NCBI GenBank assembly: GCA_963662155.1
Contig: OY759264.1
Coordinates: forward strand, 17,869,142 to 17,933,141
Direction: 5' to 3'
From: Lamellibrachia columna
Taxonomy: Eukaryota; Annelida; Polychaeta; Sabellida; Siboglinidae
Length of the DNA: 64,000 nucleotides
How positions within the stretch are numbered: position 1 is the stretch's first letter; each line of letters begins with the position of its first letter. Shown here in pieces: positions 46,437 to 58,140 of this stretch. The notes under the pieces were generated by a model. That model had not been told where the DNA came from and did no database searches. It saw only the letters and a program-made list of their open reading frames with translations. Both the position numbers and the translations under genes were made by a program.

Positions 46437-48399
46437 TTCCTTTTAATTGGCTAGCTTAATCTCAGAGGCAATGGTACAGACCTTTGTTCCGTTGTGCTAA
46501 AATATTGCAAACAGCTGCTAAGATGGCTGGAGTGGCTATTCTATGTTTGTTTTTGTATTGAATAGTTTCGGTAAACGTTTTTAAGATAAATTAACCATTT
46601 CTTCATGAATTGTAGTTGAAATACTAAATAAAAATCCATCTTTATATTTGATTAACATGAAAAAATTTCAGTTGCTGCAAAACCAAGATCAAATTAGCAG
46701 AAACTTGATTGACATTCAAAAGTGACAGAACAATTTTGAGACAGACTCTGTACCAATCGCTCCATAAACTAGTGTAATTTTGTTCATGGACACGTTCATT
46801 TCATATCCTGCATTTCAGTGTCGTAAATGTTAAATCATGGGAAGATGGCGTTCCGATTCTAGCAGAGCATAATGGTAGAGTTGTATTATATATAACAATT
46901 ATGAGACAGTGTTAAAATACATGATCAATAGGGTAGCAGTGGTCATCATAAAATAAATGTTAACATCAAAGTAAAATCAGAGAGTACAAATAAAAAGCAA
47001 TGCATGAGAAACGTCTGGTGAAAGAGCTAATTATCTCTATGTAGAAAAAATTGGAGAGGCCTCATTTAAAATGTAGCACACCAGCAGGATAGTCATGTCG
47101 TTGGGACAACTATTTCAACAGTCTATTTATTATGGGTTTACTGAAAAACTTACAGCGTGGCGAAGTTTCTGATGGTTCTCAGGAGTCTACAGGTCGATTC
47201 TACGTATCCCAGGTGATTAAAATCAGCCAGAAATATATTGTCTGCATTGTACTGCCCGTCTAGGTACGTGCTCATCTTGACAAAGAGGAAACTGCAGTGA
47301 ATAAAGAACTTGTCAAAGAATATGAAAGAGTACCTAGCAAAGTGCAATATACTTGTCAATGATAAAATAAAAGCCTGTAACTTGCCGTTACTTCAACAGC
47401 AAGAACAAATTGTTATTTAATTAGTTTATGCACACCAAACATCACAAATAGTATACTTACTTGTCCAATACATTTTTATCCCTATGAAGCAGACATAAAT
47501 AGAACACCCTTTAGTAAAACAAGACCACTGAAGCCTTATCAGTTGACACATGATACATTCATGCTGCTGCATGGCAAGAACCCACTGGAGGCACAGTGTT
47601 TATACTGTACAGCACCCAGTCTTCATCATATATCTATAGATATATACAATTACCTAATACCTTATTACATGCACAATCTATCCATGCACTAATGCATGTT
47701 CGTGCTGACAGTCAACTAAACTATTTTTGTACAATTGAGGATTCTTACCTTTGCAAAAAAAGTTAGATCCTGTCTTCTGTCGATGTGTCCAGCTGTAAGC
47801 TACACAGGAAATAACCATATTCGTTGTCCCACAACTGTCTCCAGCAAGCATGAACCGAACTGCCCACACTTATAACACAACTGCTGGGACCACCCTCACC
47901 CAAATGATTAATCAATCTGGTGGCCTTGCCCCATGAAGAACAAATGACAAATCTTCAAGTTAATTGGTTCCTGATGTCATAGTCACTGGCTACTAGCCTG
48001 ATAAGTTTATACTTCTCTGGTATAGTCACCTCATCTTCATTGCTTTTATTTGCCTTATATTGTACATGATGATGGTGAGGAGGAAATAAATTTACTTACT
48101 TACTTATTTACATATGTTAGACAACTATTTGTATCATGCTATGTCCACACTATAAGCAGTACTACCCTATGTGTCATGCAAGTGGATGCAACTGTTTCTG
48201 CCTTGCAATTTAATGCCGGCCAGTGGTCCATGCCCATTTCACTGCAGTGAGCTGGCGTATTACTCTTGTTTATAGGGGGATGATTAATGATGTAACTCTA
48301 TGGTATGAAGTAACATAATAAATGTATTCTGAAATCAGATAACTTTCATTTTACATATCCAAAGTGTGTTTAGTTTACCTGGTAGAGGCTTTCGTCAAC
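46437..48399. other. No feature recognised
   Basis: AT-rich non-coding sequence; small ORFs only. Confidence 0.4.
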
Positions 48400-48815
48400 G
48401 TGTCACTTTGACTTCATCAGTACCAATGACGCTTGATGACGTCATCGTACACGTGAGGCAGTTCATAATTGCCCTCGTCTCTGTTGATGGGTGTTCTAGT
48501 TTTCCTGATCCAGATGGCTTCCTTGATGTGCCGGATTCTTCGGTTGGGTTCCTTGTCTACAATGTTCACTCCCTCCCAGTCTGTGATGTGGTTTTCAGTT
48601 GTCGCATGGTCTGTAAGGGCGGATTTATTGATGGTAGACATCAATCTTTTTTTCCCGCTCCTTGTGTATTTCTCTTTTTTCGTGATGTCTACATCCTTTC
48701 TGTGTTCCTCCAGTCATGTTTTTAGTAGTCTTCCTGTCTCCCCAATGTACTCAGCACCACAGTTCTTGCATGGTATTTGGTACACCAGTTCACCCTGTTC
48801 TTCTAGCTGTAGTAA
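48400..48815 (-). pseudogene. Penelope-like element: GIY-YIG endonuclease fragment
   Basis: On the - strand from 48,813 down, the frame reads 'GELVYQIPCKNCGAEYIGE' followed by TGR (the GIY-YIG core in the CxxC form used by Penelope-like elements), then an in-frame stop, 'LEEHRKDVDI', and later 'KSALTDHATTENHITDWEG', 'IRHIKEAIWIRK' and 'INRDEGNYELPHVYDDVI'. The last motifs are the standard end of Penelope-like ORFs. The RT part is missing upstream, where the segmental duplication begins at 48,820. Confidence 0.8.
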
Positions 48816-49471
48816 GTAAGTAGCGAAATACACAACCATGGGGCTAAATTTGGGGGAATGCCAATTAATGAAGGTCTACACCGGAATGTGAAAGATTGTG
48901 ACTCGTGAATAATCGTTAATACAGTACTGTTAATAACCAGATAAAGAGTAATGGATCAAACAGACCACATATAGGCTATAATAATTTGTGGGGTGAACAT
49001 TTTCGATTTCTGTCATGGATAAACATACTGTGGACGTCGGCCGAAGGGCGTTAATTGGAGAGAGATATGGAAAAAGGAGATGCTGAGTTTGACTGAACAG
49101 TTTGACTGAGATTGGAACTTCACAAGCCAGGAGAGTTGACCTACGAGGTTAATCATGAACATGGTTTCTTGCTGTGTATAATCTGAAAGAAGTTGTCATG
49201 TTGCCATATAATAGCACAGCTGCAGCATCACTGTATAAATGATTATTGATATTGGTTCAGCTAGATAGCTCACTGCCAGACTGATGTTTCTTCCACATGT
49301 GCCAAACTTTAGCATTCATTGTGTTTCCATCATTTGCTTTAACAATAAATCCAGGACCATTACTTGTTTTACTCTTAGTTAACTTATTGTGGTGACAATC
49401 TTAAACAACAACTGCAGATAACAGCATTAATGCATGAAATGTATGTAAGATTTGGGTGCCTAGGTTCTCAC

Positions 49472-49666
49472 CCAAGCAGACTGGCTGCTGATGACCTCTC
49501 ATTTCGATTAACAGGCAATATCTTCTTCAGCATATCCATAGCGGCAGGGTCACTAACTGCTGAAAGGTCTGGTTCACCATTCCGAATCTTCTGTCTCGTC
49601 GATAGTATGGCCATCATAGGTGTGATGTCCTCTGGTCAGTATGTTAAACACTAACATGCCTGCAAC
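49472..49666 (-). pseudogene. Kinase C-lobe exon (subdomains IX-XI), copy 1
   Basis: Acceptor 'gtgtgtttttcag', donor 'gtgaga'. The frame reads VAGMLVFNILTRGHHTYDG, HTID, then needs a one-base shift to continue 'RQKIRNGEPDLSAVSDPVA' and 'MDMLKKILPVNRNERSSAAS', matching the alpha-F to alpha-I region of IRE1/RNase L-like kinases (HPF/HPY loop, then a 'NRPSA' Arg). The shift is shared with copy 2, so it predates the duplication. The conserved HPY is HTY here. Confidence 0.7.
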
Positions 49667-49945
49667 CTGAAAAACACACAATAATGTAACATTAAAAAAT
49701 ACCTTTTGCAAAACAATAAACAACACATGTTATACTGTTAACATTTTCAAGGCAGAACACATCAAACAATACCACACACCTGGACAAAAATACATGTAAT
49801 CATATGTTCAACTTATTAGACAGGTTCAGCATGTGAAACTTTTAACTTGCATGTGTGGAAGATGTGATACACATACGCTTTTCCCTGTAGCTCGGTACAC
49901 AAGGTTTGCATTAACGCTTTTCCCTCATCAGGCACAGAGTTTTTC

Positions 49946-50290
49946 AGTAGTAGCACGGTAGCAATGCGTTAGAGTGCCAGACTTTCGGTCGACGGGACTG
50001 AGGTTCGAATCGACCGGTTGCTGTTTCGAAACATGAGCAGTTTCGTTCACCCCAATCTATGCCACGGATAGTAAAAGACCATACACACTGGGTACATGTG
50101 TAACCTGTCGTGGACTAACGGAGCAGTGGTCTCTATCTCTAACCCTCTGATTCTAGTTTCCATGGCCGGAGCTGCTTCCCAGTCGAGTGAGTGAGAAGTG
50201 CCAAGCAGGCAGTGTGGACGGCAGTAATGCTGTAGCTGACCCCATACAGGGGTCTAGAACAGTATATGGATGAATCTATGCATACATGCC
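49946..50290 (+). mobile_element. tRNA-derived SINE, copy 1
   Basis: The head 'gcaatgcgttagagtgccag' with 'gaggttcgaatcgac' resembles RNA polymerase III A and B boxes; the body continues to 'gatgaatctatgcatacatg'. The orthologous insertion is present in copy 2 (57,797), so it was in place before the duplication. Confidence 0.7.
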
Positions 50291-51429
50291 CCAATTGTTA
50301 AAATAAAGAGGTTAAGTAATTTGATACATGTAGACCTGTAAGTAAAGAATGACAATATTTGACATTGTTGTTACATTGGGTAAGAATATGTCGTGTCTAG
50401 CTAAATGTATGACTACATGTTAACTGTTAACGTGTTTGATTAAATTAATACACTCTCAACTAGATTTTTAAGCTTTGACTTATTATGGCTGTCTTACCAG
50501 CATTAGGAAAGAAATATTTACTATGTATCCCTTCTAAAAACACTTGTGACGAATAGTTTGTGATTTTATTTTAGGCATTATTCACCCATCTAACCCTTAA
50601 TGTATCACAACAATGCTAGAAAGGTTGATTAACATGCCAACATTTAAAAATTCATCTATACTAGCTGTAGAAACGCCATAAAATAACAACAAACTTTCAA
50701 CTTGCAGTATACGGGTAGAAACACTATTACAGGTTGAGAACATGTTCGGACAGAAGCAGCATGGGGAATCCCCAGGAAAAGCCCCCTACATCACAGTGAT
50801 GCAGTTCACAACTTGTACACGAACAAGTTACAAGTTTGCCGTGCTGAACCTCCCTACTGTGTTTAATGCATGCCTCCACACAACGTAGCAACAGTGCTAT
50901 TGCAGAATGAATCATCGAATGTGGAACTGTATGTTATTTCCCTTTCAGCGAGTTCATTATTTTAATAATCATAACGACGACTGCAGAGTCAATAAGCTAC
51001 ACGATTCTAGTACGCCTATGTACACTCAAATAGTCTTGTTTGCTTGGAACTGAGTGTGTCAGAGCTTGCTTAAATTATGTAAATCATATAAATCATATTA
51101 ACCAGGGACAATGATCAAATATATGTTTGAATGGTACTAACAATTCCAGCATTAATTACTCTTTTCAATGCAGTCTGCCTGCATAACAATGATTCGCATA
51201 CACTCAGCTTATCACTAACCAACATGTGGGCATATCACTCCACCATAACACAAACCGATATCCATTGTAATATGTGACTTGTAAAAGATGTACAAAGATT
51301 ACAGCTTACACCCATATAAGAAATGTTGCCATGTCTGCAGTTGATTTTTTATTAACATTCATTACATAATTGTATTACATATGTTTCAATGAAATAAATA
51401 AAAAAAAAAAAAAAACAAGGTTAACAAAC

Positions 51430-51544
51430 CTGCTCCCCAAGTAAAATAAGTATTTCGTCCTTGGTCCACAGCATGGCTTATGCCGAAGTCTGCTAGCTTC
51501 AACCGCTCCTGTCCATCATTGAACACAATAAATGCATTCTTGGG
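51430..51544 (-). pseudogene. Kinase exon with ADFG motif, copy 1
   Basis: A 115-nt exon with acceptor 'gatgttacag' and donor 'gtttgt'. It reads PKNAFIVFNDGQE, RLKLADFGISHAVDQGRNTY, ending one base into a codon. PKN follows HRDLK in the catalytic loop and DFG binds magnesium. The exon itself is intact, but its neighbours in this copy are broken (hinge exon truncated, xSE exon deleted). Confidence 0.8.
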
Positions 51545-52441
51545 CTGTAACATCAACATCGTTATATACATCAATTATCAACTGCTTTAAACACACAATG
51601 ACTTTTTAATTTTGTTTTAAATAAATCATTTTATGACCTATTTTCAAAAAGTTCACTTGGGAGATCGTTTTGTGGTTTACCATTAAAAACATCATTTATC
51701 TTAATGTATGTATCAAAATAATGTGTGAGTGTGTATGTACACAGGTATGTGTGGTAGTGTAGTGAATAGTGTGTAGTGCATGCACTTTACACTCTTGCTT
51801 TCAGCTGAAGCCACCAGCTAGTGCCCTTTTTGGGGGTGAAAGGGGACATGAATGTGAAAGCCTCCCATGCTGGTGCGTAGCCTCTCCGCAGACAAGGTGC
51901 AGTGTACAGAGTCCACCTGTGCATAGGCATGTCCCAACACTCACTAAATCAGTCCCCAATTATGGGCAAATAGTAACTTTGGGATATCCTAGCGAGTGCC
52001 CATTGTATGTAGCTATGATCCTCTGGGGTCAAAACACACCTATCATGCCAGTACACAGACAGCACATCACCAGGGCATACATTTCTATTTTCTTTTCTAA
52101 ATGTCCTTTGTTGTACAGCTAAGTTTTGTTCCTGTTGAGCAAATGCAAACTGAACATTATTGTGCCTTTTGAAGTTTTGAGAATTGCTCATGTCACATTA
52201 TTAACAATACTGCTTTTTTCATTTCCAAGCATGCATGGTACACTTTCAAATATTATTATTGGTCATATTGTGTCTCTGAATTTACTCCTCCATTTGTTGA
52301 CCACATGAGTCATATAATATTCTCAAAATCACATACTCTGAAGATGTTTTCACTACTTTGATGCTTCAATGGATTCAATATATAAGCCCTACACACTTGA
52401 CCATTTAAACAATCTGTGTTGAGAATAACGATAATGCCAAC

Positions 52442-52597
52442 CTTCAAATCTCGGTGAATGATCTTTGGTTCCTGTGTATGAAGATGACAAAGTCCAGATA
52501 GCTGATCTTTTATAAAACCAGCAGCTGTTTGTTTCCATTCATCTTCAGATTGGTTGATCACATGGTCCAGTTGCAACCATTCTTGTAAGTTGTACTC
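52442..52597 (-). pseudogene. Kinase catalytic-loop exon, copy 1, 5'-truncated
   Basis: Reads YNLQEWLQLDHVINQSEDEW, 'AAGFIKDQLSGLCHLHTQEP', KIIHRDLK, ending at a 'gttggc' donor. HRDLK holds the catalytic Asp. Upstream of residue Glu-Tyr the sequence departs abruptly from copy 2 at 52,597, so the hinge part of the exon (GYIILELCE in copy 2) is absent and no acceptor exists here. Confidence 0.8.
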
Positions 52598-52924
52598 TGT
52601 TGCAAAGTCGAGTTGACAGATTGTGATCTGCATCCTCAACTGTTGCGGGTTGTGTTTTCTCGACCAATGACTCACTATCAAACCAACATAAACAGATTAT
52701 ATATTTTAATACAAAACAAATCCACAACCATTGAACATTATTATACTGATCACAGTATCACAAACATATTAATCTAAACAACAACATGACGAACTTCTGT
52801 ATAACACAGATGCTGATGCGGCGGAGAGAAGATGGCTGAGATGCTCCTGAAAATATGCAAATGCAGCATGGCATCAGAAAAATATGCAATGTAGCTTGGT
52901 TGGCATCAGGAAAAGTTACAAACA
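52598..52924. other. Junction between duplication and LINE fragments
   Basis: No gene; unique-looking sequence between the broken kinase exon and the LINE remains. Confidence 0.4.
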
Positions 52925-53505
52925 GATTGGTGCAGAAGTATGATCAACCCAGTACACAAGAAAGGGTGCAAGTTAACCATGTTACTCTACCGAGTAATTT
53001 CCCTGATATCCATCCCGGGTAAAGTCTTCTGCAATGTCTTCTTCTTCATAGTGCAACAGATCATGGAAAAGGCAAATGAGCACCAGGTTCATGGACTTCA
53101 AGGCTGCATTTGATATTATCTGGAGAGGGGCATTGTGGAAGATGTTGAGATATATTGGGATGAATCTCAAGATAACATCACTGATTGAAGCTATGTATGA
53201 TAATGTTGATTGTGCAGTCGTCATCAATGGTCAACTGACAGAATGGTTCAGAGTGGAAATAGGAGTGAGACAGGGCTGTTTGTTAACACCTATCCTGTTC
53301 AGTTTGTTCCTGGAGTTTGTCATGGCAGACCTGAAGAGCTTATGCAAGAAGTTCAAGCTATATACCAACCTCAGCTTTGACATCAGATATGCAGATCTAT
53401 ATGACACAACAATTATGTCCGTGTTTGAAAAACTACAACCCTCAACTGAAGAAATTCAAGCTGCCTGTAGGAAATGGGGTATGAAACTCAACTCATTTTG
53501 AATGG
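52925..53505 (+). pseudogene. RTE-like LINE reverse transcriptase fragment
   Basis: Frames read 'RVISLISIPGKVFCNV' (about 52,990), then from 53,090 'FMDFKAAFDIIWRGALWKML' (palm motif A with F-x-D-F-K-A-A-F-D), 'VVINGQLTEWFRVEIGVRQG' and 'CLLTPILFSLFLEFVM', then 'DIRYADLYDTTIMS' where the usual FADD is disrupted by a two-residue insertion, and 'CRKWGMKLNS'. The pattern is that of RTE-like endonuclease/RT LINEs. The 3' half resumes at 54,086. Confidence 0.75.
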
Positions 53506-54085
53506 AAAGAAGCAAACATCATTCCACTATTTAAAAAGGGTTTGAGAAATAAGTCAGATAATATTAATAACAGACCAGTGTGTTTAATGTCAGTGATTTG
53601 TAAATTATTAGAAAGGTTAATTAAAGACCATATGCTGGACTTCCTTGTTAGGCATAAATTAATAAATTCATCTCAACACGGATTCCTAAAAGCGAGGTCA
53701 TCCTTAACAAATATGTTATGTTTTTTGGAAGAAATCACTAAGTGGTTAGACGAGGGATCACCAGTAGATATTATCTACTTAGATTTTCAGAAAGCTTTTG
53801 ACAAAGTGCCACATCAAAGATTACTACTTAAATTAAAAGCCCATGGTATCGGGGATGGCATAATTGACTGGATAGAACAATGGCTGATTGACAGAAGACA
53901 GCGTGATGTAGTAGATGGAGAGGTTTCAAACTGGAAATCAGTTTTGAATGGGGTGCCTCAAGGATCAGTATTAGGACCTTTATTATTCTTAATATATATC
54001 AATGACTTGGACGACAATATAACAAGCAACGTACTGAAATTTGCGGATGACACAAAAGTGTTTAGAAAGGTTAACAGCATCGGCA
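53506..54085 (+). pseudogene. CR1/Jockey-like LINE RT fragment nested in the RTE-like element
   Basis: An open frame reads 'EWKEANIIPLFKKG', 'RPVCLMSVICKLLERLIKDH', 'SSQHGFLKARSSLTNML', 'VDIIYLDFQKAFDKVPHQRL' (motif A), 'VLNGVPQGSVLGPLLFLIY' (motif B) and 'LKFADDTKVFRK' (motif C with both catalytic Asp). It is open for over 180 codons with all palm motifs intact, so it is young, but endonuclease and C-terminus are absent. It interrupts the RTE-like ORF between 'GMKLNS' and 'FGRLRNCIF'. Confidence 0.85.
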
Positions 54086-54548
54086 GCCTTTGGTAGACTC
54101 AGAAATTGCATATTTTCCAACAGTAACATCTCAACAAGACTGAAAGCCAGATTATATGGAGCCCTTATATATATATATACTGCCAATAGTAATCTATGGT
54201 GAGGAGGCTTGGACTCTACAATCACAGGAAATACAATCTGTTGAGGTTCTTGAGATGCGCTGCCTGCAGGCTATTAGAGGTGTTACCAGGGTCGACAGAC
54301 TACAAAATATCGAAATCAGAGAGGACACATTTACATCTGAACCTATCAACAGATGTCATCAGACACAGGTGGTTTTGGCATGTTTGCTGTATGCAAAGAG
54401 ATAACATCGTTAGGCAAGCATACAAACAAGATTTCAAAGGACAGCAGAAGAGAGGAAGACCACTAAAGAGGTGGAGTGACCAGGTCAGGAATGATAGTGG
54501 GCTCCCGCTATTGACAGCAGAGCGGCATGCCATAAATAGAACATAATG
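54086..54548 (+). pseudogene. RTE-like LINE C-terminal fragment
   Basis: Across two frames: 'FGRLRNCIFSNSNISTRLKA', 'GEEAWTLQSQEIQSVEVLEM', 'RCLQAIRGVT', then 'IRHRWFWHVCCMQRDN' and 'GRPLKRWSDQVRNDSGLP'. This is the usual tail of RTE-like ORFs (a 'YG.EAWTL' then 'RCLR...G' then 'GRP.KRW' pattern), continuing the element begun at 52,925. Confidence 0.75.
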
Positions 54549-54675
54549 GAGGGGTGCTTTTATGTCAAGTCAAGTAAGTCAATCCAATCACAATTTAATT
54601 ACCACCAAGGAGTTTACAACATGAGATATGTAGGCTAAGGCATGGTCACAGTAAAATACAACTACCTCGTAACAT

Positions 54676-55010
54676 GGGGCGCAATAGCATACTGGTTAGA
54701 ATGCCGGACTCTCAATTGAGAGAACCTGGTTTCAAATCCCACTGCGGTCACTTCAAACATTTGGCAAGTTTGATAACCCCACGTTGCCACATTTCACTCA
54801 GCTGTATAAATGAGTACCTGGCAATACAGACAGTGGTGGATATGTGAATGAATAGCCTTCGCGCAGTAATTGTAGCATGGCTGAATGCTTCCCAGAGAAG
54901 TTGAAATGGCCTTGGAATGAACAGGTCTGCCAGGGGGTGAAGTGTAAAGCGCTTTGAGCAGTCCTAAGGGCTGGACACCGCACTATATAAGAACTAACCT
55001 TTACCTTTTT
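54676..55010 (+). mobile_element. tRNA-derived SINE, near full length
   Basis: Starts 'ggggcgcaatagcatactgg' with an A-box-like 'tagcatactggttagaatgc' and a B-box-like 'ggtttcaaatccc', then 'ctgtataaatgagtacctgg', and a tail 'gtaaagcgctttgagcagtc' to 'ctatataagaactaaccttt'. The tail matches the - strand copy at 21,970-22,100. No complete tRNA cloverleaf, so not a tRNA gene. Confidence 0.8.
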
Positions 55011-55444
55011 AACCACAGTACAGTCGAATGAAAGTTATTACTGCATGCTATAGTATAAACACAAATTTGCCAAATGTTCTCGTGTGATACCAGTAGTAAT
55101 AACCACGTGCCCACGGGGCCCTTGAATCTTCTGTCAGGCCCGCAACTGTCACAAGTTACAGGCCTGGTTGGCCAGCACGATTTTTGGATATATTTAGTAA
55201 TACTTATGTTGCGGAAAAAGATCGACTTTGGTGATTTGATGGATTACAAGTTACAACTTACAACATTTCATCGTCTCATCGTTTCAGTTGTGAACACATA
55301 TAATTATATGCAGATTTAGTGGTACTGGCACGACCCCTAGCGTGAGTACAAATGACAGCATACAATTCCAACAGATGGCGCTTTTATACATCAACAAAAT
55401 ATTGTCTGCTATGAGAAACAAATTCCCATCGCATTGCAATAATG

Positions 55445-55502
<58 letters not shown>

Positions 55503-56557
55503 TAACATATATATATATATATATATCTAGTTGGGCCTTCAATTTTTCAATCGGGCTAGCAAACTTTTCAGGTTATAGGTCCGCAGGTAACAGGCCTAAA
55601 ACCTCTAAACACCCCTTACAAACTATTTTGAGACTACCAATACTAATGTATAACCGCATGACATAGTCATTGTTATTTGTTCCTGAAAAGTATGTTTTCA
55701 GTAAACAAGCTGAACTGTAAAATGTGCACCCAATAAATGTGTTCTGTTAAACTTTAAATGTATTGTTATGTATTGCAATACATATCGTATTGTGACACTA
55801 ATATCACGATACATATCGTATTGTGGCTTACTGTATCACTGCAGTCCTACCATATGCTTTAGCTACAGTGCTACAGTATTTAGTATTTACTACTCAGCCT
55901 GTTTAGAACAAAAACAAAAACAAATGTACAAAAGTACATACCTCTTCTCTACCTCCAACATGTTGCCAACAGAAACTCACATCGTTTATTGTCATCCCAC
56001 AGGTAAGGTTGTCTGGAATAACAAGTTCAAATAATACATCAGTGTAAATCTAATTCACAATGATGGCCTTTATGCACCAGAAATTGTCTATAGACAACAC
56101 TGTTGTATCACTGGTCGAAATGTCACATTGTTCTGAAACTGTCATGTCAACACTAATTGTTAGGGACTACTACAAAATGTTATTGTTTTATAATGATTTC
56201 ACCTAGTAATGCACTTGCCAGTTTATATGTTTCATCATGTACTGTGTGTGGGCATTTATGTTTCAAAAAGTTACTAACATCAGCCATATTATTCAGACTA
56301 ATTCATCTAGATCATCAGTGCATGATGTGTACTTCCACCTTCTTTCACCTTTCTAAATACTATTGTGTCTTTCAAGTCATTGATATATACTTGATACTTT
56401 TAAGACTAACATAACAGGTCCTAATGCTGATCCGTGTGGTCCACTAAGACCTGATTACCAAATTGAAACCTATGCCTCTACTACAACTCTCTGTCTTCTG
56501 TCTGTCAGCAATTGTTAATCCACTATTCACCATCCCTGGGCTCCCTATATACCGTAT
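55011..56557. other. No gene; (TA)n and short palindromic repeat
   Basis: Holds a TA microsatellite (55,447-55,527) and a short palindromic repeat at about 55,765-55,825 ('caatacatatcgtattgtg' then 'tcacgatacatatcgtattg'). Otherwise featureless. Confidence 0.45.
55447..55527. repeat. (TA)n microsatellite
   Basis: TA repeats interrupted once by 'taacata'. Confidence 0.95.
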
Positions 56558-57212
56558 GTAGCGAAATACACAACCATGGGGCTAAATTTGAGGGAATGCC
56601 AATTAATGAAGGCCTACACTGGAACATGAAAGATTGTGACTCGTGAATAATCGTTAATACAGTTAATAACCAGATAACGAGTAATGGATCAAACAGACTG
56701 CATATAGGCTGTAATAATTTGTGGTGTGAACATTTTCGATTTCTGGGAAGGTAGCCGGAAAAATAAACATACTGTGGACGTCGGCCGAAGGGCGTTAATT
56801 GGAGAGAGATATGGAAAAAGGAGATGAGTTTGACTGGACAGTTTGACCGAGACTGGAACTTCACAAGCCAGGAGAGTTGGCCTACAAGGTTAATCATGAA
56901 CATGGTTTCTTGCTGTGTATAATTTGAAAGAAGTTGTCATGTTGCCATATAATAGCACAACTGCACCATCACTGTGTAAATGATTATTGATATTGGTTCA
57001 GTTAGATAGCTCACTGCCAGACTGATGTTTTTTCCACATGTGCCAAACTTTAGCATTCATTGTGTTTCCATCATTTGTTTTAACAATAAATCCAGGATCA
57101 TTACTTGTTTTACTCTTAGTTAACTTATTGTGGTGACAATCTTAAACAACATCTGCAGACAACAGCATTAATGCATGAAATGTATGTAAGATTTGGGTGC
57201 CTAGGTTCTCAC

Positions 57213-57407
57213 CCAAGCAGACTTGCTGCTGATGACCTCTCATTTCGATTAACAGGCAATATCTTCTTCAGCATATCCATAGCGACAGGGTCACTAACTG
57301 CTGAAAGGTCTGGTTCACCATTCCGAATCTTCTGTCTCGTCGATAGTATGGCCATCATAGGGGTGATGTCCTCTGGTCAGTATGTTAAACACTAACATGC
57401 CTGCAAC
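57213..57407 (-). pseudogene. Kinase C-lobe exon (subdomains IX-XI), copy 2
   Basis: Acceptor 'gtgtgtttatcag', donor 'gtgaga', 195 nt. Reads VAGMLVFNILTRGHHPYDG then HTID; after a one-base surplus it continues 'RQKIRNGEPDLSAVSDPVAM'. Without the surplus base the exon would be 194 nt and end in phase 2. HPY is intact here, unlike copy 1. Confidence 0.75.
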
Positions 57408-57520
57408 CTGATAAACACACAATAATGTAACATTAAAAAATACCTTTTGCAAAACAATAAAAAATACATGTTATACTGTTAAAATTTTCAAGGCAGAACA
57501 CATCAAACAATACCACACAC

Positions 57521-57603
57521 CTGGTCATCTGTTGCCGGAGTGTAATGGATCTTGCCTCCTTTCCCACTTTGAAGCACTTCACTGGCTTGCTACAAATGGG
57601 TCC
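57521..57603 (-). pseudogene. Kinase exon with activation-segment end (xSE), copy 2 only
   Basis: An 83-nt exon with acceptor 'cctttctgtag' and donor 'gtgtgt'. In the phase carried over from the ADFG exon it reads G-THL, a stop (TAG), then QASEVLQSGKGGKIHY and TPATDDQ, joining in phase 0 to VAGM. The stop falls exactly where these kinases have the Trp of the W-x-A-x-E motif (TGG to TAG), a clean nonsense mutation. This exon is deleted from copy 1. Confidence 0.7.
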
Positions 57604-57796
57604 CTACAGAAAGGTTGTTTTAATGAGTGGTATTATATGTTAACATAATTAATATATCAAATGATGTAGACATATGTACTTGTCTACATATAAGACTACC
57701 TATTCAGTAAGACATGTAATCAAGTGTTCAACTTATTAGAGAGGTTCAGCATGTGAAACTTTTAACTTGCAAGTGTGGAACATGTGATATACATAC

Positions 57797-58140
57797 GGGG
57801 CGCAGTAGCTATGTGTTAGAGTGCTGGACTTTCGGTCGACGGGACTGAGGTTCAAATCGACTGGTTGCTGTTTCAAAACATGAGCAGTTTCATTCATCCC
57901 AATCTATGCCACGGATAGTAAAAGACCATACACATTAGGTACATATGTAACCTGTCGTGGACTAACGGAGCTGTGGTCTCTATTGCTAACCCTCTGATTC
58001 TAGTTTCCATGGCCGGAGCTGCTTCCCAGTCGAGTGAGTGAGAAGTGCCAAGCAGGCAGTGTGGACGGCAGTAATGCTGTAGCTGACCCCATACAGGGGT
58101 CTAGAACAGTATATGGATGGATCTATGCATACATGCCCCA
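57797..58140 (+). mobile_element. tRNA-derived SINE, copy 2
   Basis: Orthologue of the SINE at 49,946, here with a complete 5' end 'ggggcgcagtagctatgtg' like the head of the SINE at 54,676, but with a different body. Confidence 0.7.

Larger units (their letters stand above)
48820..52597. repeat. Segmental duplication, copy 1
   Basis: This 3.8 kb block matches 56,558-60,442 in direct orientation at about 95% by eye. It starts at 'gtagcgaaatacacaacc' and ends inside a kinase exon at 'aagttgtactc'. Relative to copy 2 it lacks the kinase exon at 57,521-57,603 with its surrounding 190 bp and has about 70 bp extra before its SINE. Between exons only intron-like sequence is seen; the small ORFs shared by both copies (49,430-49,654; 50,727-50,915; 51,769-52,122) are conserved simply because the duplication is recent. 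Confidence 0.85.

Noticed and set aside
49946..50020. tRNA gene at the SINE heads (also 57,797 and 54,676)
   Set aside because: A- and B-box-like motifs are present but no full cloverleaf or acceptor stem; the sequence continues into a SINE body.
51769..52122. 117-codon + strand ORF in the duplication (also 59,612-59,956)
   Set aside because: Located in a kinase intron on the opposite strand, no domain recognised, and its start differs between the two copies.
57006..57130. - strand open segment ending 'AKVWHMWKKHQSGSELSN' in both duplication copies (other copy about 49,265-49,390), considered as a kinase C-terminal exon
   Set aside because: Three of four differences between the copies change the residue, the acceptor is weak, and the phase does not match the preceding exon.
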